A stretch of DNA of 64,000 nucleotides from Symbiodinium natans (taxonomy: Eukaryota > Sar > Dinophyceae > Suessiales > Symbiodiniaceae). The translations under genes were made by a program, and so were the position numbers. Each line of letters begins with the position of its first letter. Positions within the stretch are counted from its first letter, which is position 1. Shown here in pieces: positions 1 to 9,100 of the stretch. Below the pieces are notes generated by a model. That model had not been told where the DNA came from, did not search any database, and worked only from the letters and a program-made list of their open reading frames with translations. Location: positions 62,001 through 126,000 of the forward strand of contig CAJNDS010002539.1 in NCBI GenBank assembly GCA_905221605.1, in the 5' to 3' direction.

Positions 1-127
1 TAGGGTTTACGGTTTACGGTTTAGGGTTTAGTGGCTTCTCTCGGTTCTGTCACCAGTGCAGCGACTTGAGCGACATCAGGGGTGGGTTCCTGGCGTGACT
101 TTGCAAGCCAGTTGCAAAAGGGGCTTC

Positions 128-242
128 TATCAGGGACCTTAGCGCCTTAGGGGTTGTGTGGGTGGGGGGGTGTTTAGGGGCTACTTAGGTATGGGTTATA
201 TAGGGGAATAAGATTGGAGGTCCCTTCTAGGGGTCCCTCCTT
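128..242. mobile_element. Repeat F14a
   Basis: GGGACCTTAGCGCC ... AGGGGTCCCTCCTT with GGGGCTACTTAGGTA inside; relative at 17955-18180. Confidence 0.6.
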
Positions 243-365
243 ATGCGCCGTAAGAGTGTGAGCCTGCGCCTTTGCCTTTGTTGCCTTTGTCAGGAGCAGC
301 CTTCCGCACAAGAGTTGTCAGAAGCCCATTCGGCAGGGTACGCTCGTGAAGCTTGTTTGTGCGGA

Positions 366-465
366 GCAACCAAAATGCCACCGCACCCACACCCATACCC
401 ACACCCACACCCACAACCACAACCACAACCTCAACCACATCCACACACACACACACACGCACACC

Positions 466-497
<32 letters not shown>

Positions 498-622
498 CAC
501 ACTCACACTCACACTCACACTCACACTCACACTCACACTCACACTCACACTCACACTCACACTCACACTCACACTCACACTCACACTCACACTCACTCAC
601 TCACTCACACTCACACTCACGG
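366..622. repeat. CA-rich microsatellite (CA)n then (CACACT)n
   Basis: CCACAC variants, then perfect CA, then about 20 units of CACACT. Source of His/Thr and Cys/Glu false ORFs. Confidence 0.95.
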
Positions 623-743
623 GTACGCCGACGCACAGAGTCTGGCGCGCCAGGACCTTGGTGACCTCAGAGAGCTGGGCTGAGTGCTGGTGCTTCCATG
701 TCTTTTGGAATGGTAAATTACCTTGGGGACCAGATGAACCCTA

Positions 744-835
744 AACGGATCCTAGGAGTGTTATGGTTCACAAACACCCTACTAGGGAGTATAGTAGTTT
801 GGGGCATATGACCCCATTTTTGGGGTCCAGTTGTT
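744..835. mobile_element. Repeat F12a
   Basis: GTTATGGTTCACAAACACCC and GGGGCATATGACCCC parts; similar elements at 11660-11740. Confidence 0.5.
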
Positions 836-1249
836 TCCCGAAATATGCAGAAACCAGTACAAGCCCTAAGAAAGGCGACAGCTTGGCACGGAAGCTGGGC
901 TGCTGCACAAGGTGCCTCCCCTGGCTCGCGAAGCTTCGTGGAGAATTCTGGGCGGGTGGCGATGAAAAGAAGTCGTGCGAGCATCGAAGGTCCTTTGCCC
1001 TAAACCCTATAACCCTATAACCCTAAACTAAATTAAACCCTAAACCCTACACCCTCTCGGGTTTCAAAAGGATACCTTTTGTTTTTCCCTAGCCTCCACT
1101 TTGGTCTAGACTGTACTCTGACTGGGCTTAGATTCGGTGCCTGCGCTGATGCAACTAAGCCAGCGAAACCTAGGAGGTCAAGACTATTCTTCCCTGTACG
1201 GGCACGATGGGGATTGCGATCTTTCATTTTTGGGTGGGTTCTTACTACG

Positions 1250-1352
1250 AGTTGCTTAAGAACCCCGAAAAATATAACAAATATTCTTCCTCCTTAAGGG
1301 TAGTACAGGGACTGCTATGTTTCATTCTTTTGGGGGTTCTTAAGCAAATAGT
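1250..1352. mobile_element. Foldback F5a
   Basis: F5 ends are TTGCTTAAGAACCCC and GGGGTTCTTAAGCAA. Confidence 0.8.
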
Positions 1353-1474
1353 AAACTAAGCCAAGAGTAGTTTAGGGCTCTTCGGACAGAGGGTCAGGGA
1401 AGACAAGCCGGGTAGAGTAAAGCGCCAATGCCCCACAGGCTGTTGGGTGATAGCTGAGGAACCCAGCACTTCAT

Positions 1475-1572
1475 ACTTACTTGTAAGTAGGGCTATCAGT
1501 ACCCTAAGTAAGGTTGTAACCATGGACTTATAACCCTACTTCTAAGATCCTAAGTGCCCATGAACCTCCAAG
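1475..1572. mobile_element. Foldback F2a, partial
   Basis: F2 ends are CTTGGAGGTTCATGGGTA and complement, inner part made of TATAAGTAGGGTTATAAGTA. Here the right end is intact. Confidence 0.7.
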
Positions 1573-1913
1573 CAACTGGAGTTGAGGGTTTAGGGATTCG
1601 CGCGGTTCCAGTGGTGTGCTCCTGATCCCAGCTAGCGCAAGAGCCTGGGCTCAACAAGGGTTTAGGGTTTAGGGTTTAGGGTTTAGGGTTGGCTTAGTAA
1701 AGAGTCAAATTGTCTTCTTGTTCAGGTGGACATGGAACCGAAACAGGCCCTGCCTGTGCCAGAGCTGACAGGGTAGGAACCAAAAGCTTTCGGAATGTCT
1801 CGAGGCAGCTTCTGCTTTTCTACATGCAGCCCAGAGAGTCCTCAGAAACAAACAACAAATCCCTGGACCACACAAAAGCCCGAAGATACCCATCCAAAAG
1901 ACCACTGTAAGCT

Positions 1914-2094
1914 GGGATGTTCCCCCCGTATACTAACAGTCCGAATAGGGATTTGAAATACCCCCTATGAGAATCTCTATTCAGGACTCTTATAGTATAC
2001 AGCCCTAAACCCTAAACCCTAAACCCTAAACCCTAAACCCTAAACCCTAAACCCTAAACCCTAAACCCTAAACCCTTAGAAGGGGGAACATCCC
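1914..2094. mobile_element. Foldback F3a interrupted by a CCCTAAA array
   Basis: F3 ends are GGGATGTTCCCCCTTATACT and complement. Here ten telomeric units replace or split the right arm. Confidence 0.85.
2003..2077. repeat. CCCTAAA array nested in foldback F3a
   Basis: About ten perfect units inside an otherwise recognisable F3 element. Confidence 0.95.
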
Positions 2095-2221
2095 AAGCCA
2101 GCAGCGGTGCCAGATGCCCAGGCGTTTGCCTGGCCTCGCCCAGGGCCACCCAGACGTCGCGCATCTCTTGTGGATGGCATAGGCCACCTTTGATATCGGG
2201 CTCCAGGTCTTACCTAGAATC

Positions 2222-2342
2222 TACTAGGACCGGGAGTAGGCACTTTGTTCCTTTTTTAGGGTTGGGGTTCCCTTATCATCCCCTTAAAACCAAAAAGGGT
2301 ACCCTTTTTTATTCCCAGGTTACTCCCGGGTCGAATCTAGAA
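2222..2342. mobile_element. Foldback F6a
   Basis: F6 ends CTAGGACCGGGAGTAGGC and TACTCCCGGGTCGAATCTAG. Confidence 0.8.
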
Positions 2343-2402
2343 CGCTCAAGTACCCTACAGCAGTGCCAAGGCCGGTTGTACCTTAAAGAATTGCTGCTTT
2401 CG

Positions 2403-2561
2403 CACCCTAAACCCTAAACCCTAAACCCTAAACCCTAAACCCTAAACCCCTTAGTCCCTCCACGTCTGGCGTGAGCCCATGGACTGGTTCTGGCATTGAG
2501 GGCTAAGGCGCTGACTCATGGACCCACCCCTAAACCCTAAACCCTAAACCCTAAACCCTTA
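2403..2561. repeat. CCCTAAA arrays (two)
   Basis: Arrays at 2403-2449 and 2528-2561, with a unique 78-base block between. Confidence 0.95.
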
Positions 2562-3513
2562 GAGAAGTTGTGATGTTTTTTGGGGCAGATGGGGCGAACA
2601 CATCATTCAACTGCGGGCTCGCAAGCCTATTGTGTCCGAGTTGTGCCATAATCTGGGGGGTGTTTTGAATTTAGGGCTTGCGTTTTTCTTGTGGAGGCAA
2701 CCCCGCCGAGCGCCCTGTGGCCAGGATGCAAAGACAGCGGGCTGAAGCGAGTGCCGGGGATTAACGCTAGTTTTGGTTTATGCAAAGCAACCTGAAACAG
2801 AGACCTTCATTTCTGAAAGTGTGTACTCAGCTAGTCATACCGTCGCAGTGACCAATGGTTAAAACCACAAAAATGAGAACAGTGGTTCGCAGATTTCCGT
2901 AGTCAACAGTGCAAAAATACTCTACTGGCAGGGCTTCCTAGTGCCGTTTATCGGTGCAGGGGTCTTGAGGTCCGCGGTTTTCATGTTGGAGCTTGGGTTT
3001 AGGGTTTACGGTTGAACTTGTTGGGCTACCAGATTGTCATCTGTCTCTCCGTCTGTCTGCGTGTGTGTTTGTCTCCATTGCACGTGTGGGGTGGGGCGAG
3101 TCTGAACTTTTTTTCTGATCTCTTGAGAGACTGGCTAATAAAGGGGCCAAGATGAACAGCTTTTTCGGATTTCGGGGTTATTATAGCATATTTACATAGG
3201 GACCAGAAGGGAATGCTAGCAGAAATATTATTCCGACCCCTATATTACCCACGGCAGCGATTGTAGGTGTAAGCTCGGGAGGGTCACGTAAGGACGTGAC
3301 AGTCGACCTCTTCGTGCGGACCTATCACGGAAAGAGTGGCTCGGATGCACGGCAGATGGCAGATGGCTCCTATAGTACTCCTTCAACTCCACCCTTCTGG
3401 GCCTCACTCCCTTTAAACCCCCTGTATGCCATAACAGCTACCCTAGGCCCTAAGCCGAAGATGTCGCACGGTAGACCACACAGTGCCGTGGCTAGTCGGG
3501 TGGCGAAAAAAAG

Positions 3514-3745
3514 ACCTAAACCCTAAACCCGAAACCCGAAACCCTAAACCCTAAACCCTAAACCCCAAACCCCAAACCCCAAACCCTAAAGGAAAGGAGC
3601 TGGAGTTGCTCCTGGAGTCGGTGGAGGTGCCACAGGGGGCCTTCGAAACCCGGGTTTAGGGTTCAGGGTTTTGGGTTTAGGGTTTAGGGTTTAGGGTTCA
3701 GGGTTTAGGGTTTAGGGTTCAGGGTTCAGGGTTTAAGGTGTAGGG
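3514..3745. repeat. CCCTAAA array facing a TTTAGGG array
   Basis: C-sense array 3514-3588, then a 60-base unique block, then G-sense array 3652-3745; exon-like order. Confidence 0.95.
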
Positions 3746-3980
3746 GTTCCGGGATGAAAAACACACAAAAGAAACAACAAGATGTTCTTGCTTATACGGG
3801 CAGTATAGGGTTGCTTCTTATTTTACGAATCCCCCCCCCCCCCCCCCGAATATTAAACCCTACCCCCTACCCCCTAATATCAAATACCGCCCAGAATTGC
3901 CACATTGTAGCAAAAAAAGGGGGTGGGGTGGTATTTAATATTAGGGGGTTGGGGGGTTATATTTGGGGGGAGAAGATTGC

Positions 3981-4090
3981 TTTCTTAAGAACACCCAAAA
4001 GAAGCCGAAAGCATGTTCTTCCTTACAAGGGCACCATATAGGGATTAGTGTTTTGTGTTTTTCGTGGGGGGGTTCTCAAGCAAGTAGTAG
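3981..4090. mobile_element. Foldback F5b
   Basis: TTTCTTAAGAACACCC ... GGGGGTTCTCAAGCAAGTAG; a related fragment with a 17-C run lies at 3755-3850. Confidence 0.75.
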
Positions 4091-4508
4091 TAATTCTATG
4101 AGTAGATCTCCAAGTTAGGGGTCCTGTTTTCGGTCCTGGTTGTTAAGGGTGCCGAACTATATGTAGGACCCTAATCAAAAGGAGCCCTGGTTCAGAGAAC
4201 TACCCTTTTTCCGCCAACTATAGCATAGCCCCTCAAAAAGGTTTCAAATGAATTGGTGCCCTAATCTTGGGAAGCACCCACATGTCGTTTGGCTCAGGGC
4301 TCTCCTGAGTGTTGAGAGGTTGCTAGTTTGCACAGCACGACAACTAGCAGCAGGACCAAGGTCAGCCTCGTTCCGGTGAATATTCTCTCCCTGAGTATGC
4401 CGATGTCATGCGCCGACCTGCATTGGTTGTTGTATACGCCGCGTGCAAATGCCCCGCAGCCGACTGAGCCCAAGGCTGCAAGCCCGTACGCCAACCCTGA
4501 ACCCCAAT

Positions 4509-4745
4509 TTACCCTAAACCCTAAACCCTTCACCCCAAAACCCTAAAACCCTAAACCCTAAACCACCCATGAACACACGGAATCCCTCCCACACCCTAAA
4601 CCCTAAACCACAAACCCTAAACCCTAAACCCCAAACCCCAAACCCCAGACCTCAAGTCAAAGGCTTACCAAACCCTAAACCCTAAACCCTAAGGCCCTAA
4701 ACCCTACTTAAACCCTAAACCCTAAACCCTAAACCCTAAACCCTT
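4509..4745. repeat. Interrupted CCCTAAA array
   Basis: Many units with short interruptions, ending at candidate exon 4748. Confidence 0.95.
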
Positions 4746-4747
4746 AA

Positions 4748-4822
4748 CTTGCTTCCGGCCTTGTCGACCCGATGGCAGCTCCCGGCACCTGCATCTCCAG
4801 CCATGTCACAGGCTGGAACAGA
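4748..4822 (+). CDS. Candidate exon between CCCTAAA and TTTAGGG arrays
   Basis: Open frame LASGLVDPMAAPGTCIS... ending in donor GTGAGG at a phase-0 position. It is flanked upstream by a CCCTAAA array and downstream by a TTTAGGG array, as known exons here are. It could be a 5' exon of the thioesterase gene. No domain recognised. Confidence 0.4.
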
Positions 4823-4977
4823 GTGAGGGTTTAGGGTTTAGGGTTTAGGATTTAGGGTTTAGGGTTTAGGATGGTTTAGGGTTTAGGGTTTAGGGTTTAG
4901 GGTATTTAGGGTTTAGGGTGTAGGGTATTTAGGGTTTAGGGTTTAGGGTTTAGGGATTAGGGTTTAGGGTTTTTAAG
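4823..4977. repeat. TTTAGGG array
   Basis: Starts at the donor of candidate exon 4748-4822 and ends at F3b. Confidence 0.95.
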
Positions 4978-4979
4978 TT

Positions 4980-5068
4980 GGGATGTTCCCCCTTGTACTA
5001 ACCGTTCTCAATAGGGATTATAGTGTTCCCCCCTATTTTGATCCCTATTAAGGACTGTTAGTATAATT
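4980..5068. mobile_element. Foldback F3b, right end lost
   Basis: Stops at GGACTGTTAGTATAA. Confidence 0.75.
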
Positions 5069-5529
5069 TTTGCTGTCGGCACCGGGTTTCACGTGCTGTT
5101 ATAATATTCTGAGGACTCTCCTCGCTACGATTTGGCTTGTTTTTTCATAGATGGTGGCGGGTATCAGGGAATCAGCGTATACCCTAAACATCCCTAAACC
5201 CTGAATCCTAACCCCTAAAGCCTACCATGACGTATCATGACGTCTAGGATAAAATCCCATGCGAGCTTTTGCAGCTTTTGATTTCAAGGCTTGGGTCGGG
5301 ACGGGAGGTTCCCGCCCTGTTAGAGGTAGCATATTCCCAGAAATGGGAAGGATCCAACAAGTAGATCCCCTTAAAGGTCCTAACAATGACCCAATAGTAT
5401 GGGGTACTATTTGGGGGCTCCCACCCCTCCCCCCCGGCCCCCTCCCCCTCCCCCGGTACACACACATACATGTTTGATGCATGTGTTTGTGTTGCACTCT
5501 ATGAATGTATGCAGTCATGTTGCCTCCCT

Positions 5530-5593
5530 CTCTATGTAGAATGTATACATATATATATACATACATATATACATATGTATGTATACATACAGT
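5530..5593. repeat. AT-rich microsatellite (ATAC/AT)n
   Basis: Alternating TA/CA tract; similar tracts at 7440-7590 and 41816-41995. Confidence 0.9.
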
Positions 5594-5641
5594 TCATATG
5601 AACCCTACATCTTACAAACCTGAAAGGAAGCCTCTAAGCAG

Positions 5642-5770
5642 TCGGGCCGATGCCCTGAAGAACTCCGCCTTCTCCCTGCGCGCGCCAGGCGCAGCTGCAG
5701 AGCACAGACGAGGGCTTTGGCCCTCTGCAAGGCCCGGCGACCGCGCTGGCGGTTGCCTCAGCGGTTTGGG
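5642..5770 (+). CDS. Candidate exon rich in Arg
   Basis: Acceptor ctctaagcag, 43 open codons starting SGRCPEELRLLPARARR, donor GTGCGG in phase 0. GC-rich against AT-rich surroundings. Could be an N-terminal exon of the thioesterase gene; no domain recognised. Confidence 0.35.
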
Positions 5771-6020
5771 GTGCGGGTTCTAAGGGTACAAAGCGGAGGG
5801 CTCCCGGGCACCATTGTAATGGTTCACTTGGTCACTTGGTAGCCCAGTACCCTTATCTTGGTTCAAAGTTCCCAGATATAATCACTGGGGTACCAAGTTG
5901 TATGGGCTGCCCATACCGCTAAAACCTACGCCAAGGACCACCCGCAGCAATCCTACAATAAGGACCCCGCCACCCCTGAAAGCTTCTTAAGTGTTGTGGT
6001 CAGAGGTTTGTCTTTGACAG

Positions 6021-6113
6021 GAGGTTTCTGAGATGAAAGAGATGTGCCAGGTCGTCTTCCTACACGGGCGGGGCGACACCGGCCACAACATGTTGCCCGT
6101 TGCCCGGAACCCG
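6021..6113 (+). CDS. Thioesterase exon with HGRGDTGH motif
   Basis: Acceptor ttgacag, then 31 codons including QVVFLHGRGDTGHNM, donor GTTGGT. In-frame Met codons occur at the start of the exon, so translation could begin here. A stop lies just upstream of the acceptor in this frame. Confidence 0.85.
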
Positions 6114-9100
6114 GTTGGTCATGCCCGCCAGTGATGCTTGGAGGTTCATGGGTACGTATAAGCAGATGTGTAAGTAGGGTAACCATGGTTATAGCCTTAC
6201 TTAGAGTACTGCGTACTGATGACCCTACTTATAAGTACCTATGAAAAGTCCTAGTATGGATGTGATGGCGCCGAGCCTCGCGTGGCGTGCCTGAGTTGTT
6301 TAGCAACCGAACCCCAGATCAACCGTTGCTTTTCAGGTCTCGGCCCTAGCTTCGGCGGTACCAACGGCACGCTTCTGGCTGCCCACAGCGCCTCGAAACC
6401 AGCTCCTCGCCGCAGGGGCTTCAGGGGTTTCATCAGGGTTGCTATCAGGGTGTTATCAGCTTTGATCAGGGTTTAATTGGGGTTTTGAAGGGTTGGCTCA
6501 GGGTTTATGACTCGGGGTTGTCTAGAACAGTCACAGGATGAGATGTTCCAGGTGAGGGCCTCTGCAGACCTGCGGCAAACGGTGTTATTTAGGAGCTGTA
6601 TGGATCCTTTTTTTTGTTACCAACCCTGCCCTCAGATGTTTTCTGGGTGTTGAATCATCTAGGCCTAGGCATCTTAAGATCACTGAAGCGCGAACAACTA
6701 CACGGACACACACAAACCCGAAACCTGCTAGCTGGTTCTTTCTTCAAGAACTACGCAGCACTTCCCCGCGTTTCGCAGGCAGGGCCGCACCTCCTGGTAC
6801 GAGACAGACGGTGCAGGATCCATCTTCCGGCATTTTAGGGGTTATAGGGTTTAGGCCAGATGCAATGCAAAAGTGTCTAGGGTTTAGGGAAAGTTCATGC
6901 GAGGTTGCCCATCTCCTTTGCATCCTACCGGAGCAGGATACAGTTTGCCCAGCCCATCTAAGCCCTGAGAAGATAGAGTAGCACGAGCGCCCAAACCCTA
7001 AACCCTAAACCCTAAACCCTAAACCCTAAACCCTAAACCCTAAACCCTAAACCGCAGAGACAGCGCCGATTAAACCCTAAACCGCACCTTTCTCACAGTT
7101 GCCTTGCGCGAACATGCAGACACCCACTCTCGGAAGTTGCAAGAGACGCTGCTTCCTAAATGATATGGATCCCCCCAATACTAGGATTCCCTTATAACAA
7201 GGGCCCCACCCAAGAAGGTACTCGCTGATTTCGTAAACTCCCAACCCTAAACCCTAAACCCTAAACCCTAAACCCTAAACCCTAAACCCTAAACCCTAAA
7301 CCCTAAACCCTAAACCCTAACCCCCCCAAAAAACGGGCTTAGCTCGGACTCTTAGAAGTCAAGGCCTCTTTGGTGCTTTTACTCTTGCAGCATGAGATGC
7401 CAGCTCGGTTGCTGGGGTTAATAGATCGGTAGAGATCGGTAGATATATCCCATGATTATACATAAATAAATAAATAAATATAAATATATATATATATGTG
7501 TATATATATATATACATATATGTATCTAGTGTATGTATGAATGTACGTATGTATGTATGTATGTACGTATGTATGTACGTGTGCATTTACGTGTGCGTGT
7601 TTGTAGTCGAAAGCTGCCTGAAGGGCAGTTTGACCAGCGCATCTACGAGCTCCGCCATCAGCTCCTGTCGCGGGTCCAGCGCCTCGAGTCCCAACCGCCC
7701 TGTTTTTGCCGAAGCAAAGCTTAGGGTTTAGGGTTTAGGGTTTAGGGTTTAGGGTTTAGGGTTTAGGGTTTAGAGTTTCGGGTTTAGGGCTTTCAGTCAG
7801 CAGTGCTGAGTTGTGGGTTGTCCTGGGCAGCTGGGGAACAAGGGCGAGGCAGGCAGTGGTTATCACGTTGCAAAAGGGTTTTCATGGGGCTCTTCCTTGG
7901 GCCCCTGCTTGCGGTTATAGCCTTGGGTTTGGGGACCCTTTTTGAGGTGGGAGTTTTAATATAATTGGCCATATTCTAGGGGGTATCTTGAGGGACACCT
8001 TGCTTAAGGGGTACAACCTTTGGGGTACGAGCCTTAATCGGCGAGGGTTCGCCTCAGACCTGTAAACTCTGAACTGTAGAGCTTACAAAAAGGTTTAGGG
8101 TTTAGGGTTTAGGGTCTAGGTATCGCATGTCATGCCCTCTTATGCTCGGCCTGTGATGCGCGCTGCTGGCTTTGCTTTTGGTGTGGAAGCTTAGGGTTTT
8201 AGGGTTTAGGGTTTTTTGGGCTTCGCACGGGTCAGTTTCGAAGCCAGCGACGTGATGGCAAGTAGAAGAATTATCGTATTTTTGGGGTAGGTACATGGGT
8301 GCCCTGTTTTGGGGCAAGCCTCTCTCTTGCGTTAGGAAGGTTGCAGGCTGAGGTAACCCTCCTCAAGGCTTTTCTGTCTCCTGGTGGTCAGGGCGTCTGT
8401 CCGGGGTGGGGCTCCCGAACCCTACACATAAACCTTACTTCGGGTCCGGACACGCACTGAGGACGGAGTGCCAGAAGCTTGGTCTGCCGATGTCGCAGGC
8501 CTTTGGGAGTTCAACAGGAGTGAGGAATGAAGCAGTTGTGCCAGGTTTGTGCGCAAAGCTCGAGCCCACACGTAGCTACTGTACCATGTCGGTACCTAAA
8601 AGCCGGCTTGAGCTGCAGAGCCAGACCAACGGCGGGCAACTGCTCCCCTTCTTAGTTTGTACACTCACTACCCTCAACCCTAAAACCCTAAAACCCTAAA
8701 CCCTAAACCCGCAACCCTAAACCCTAAACCTTGCGAAAGGTTGCCTTTGCTGGCTTCTCCCAGGGCTCCATGATCGCCGCCCTGGCGGGGCTCGAGGCAT
8801 GCGGACTGCAAGCTTCCCTAAGCATGAAGAGCCAAAACCTCGTGTGTGCGCAATCTAGATACACGGTTTAGGGTTTAGGGTTTAGGGTTTTACAAGATAT
8901 TAGGGTTTTACAAGATTCTACCGTTCCCACACAAGAATATGCCTTGTGCAAAAGTAGGCAGGATCACGCCGACAGAAGCATCGTAACACTCAGTGCCAGC
9001 AGCAGGCAGCAAATTGCTGTTGTGGTCGTCCTTGCCCGTTGCTGGTGGCTCTGTGGGTTTTTCTGTTTGACCCTAAGCCCTAAACTTTCCCTAAACACCC

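Larger units (their letters stand above)
1..4747. other. Array- and foldback-rich stretch, no gene recognised
   Basis: Contains telomeric arrays, F14a, F12a, F5a, F2a, F3a, F6a and F5b. Short GC-rich islands near 885-960 and 2095-2190 have open frames on both strands but no motif. Confidence 0.6.

Noticed and set aside
1-60. Window start as a true chromosome end
   Set aside because: Only a few degenerate units are present, and similar or longer arrays occur throughout the window in both senses.
241-744. Overlapping ORFs of His/Thr, Cys/Glu and Val/Ser repeats
   Set aside because: All are readings of the CA-rich microsatellite in different frames.
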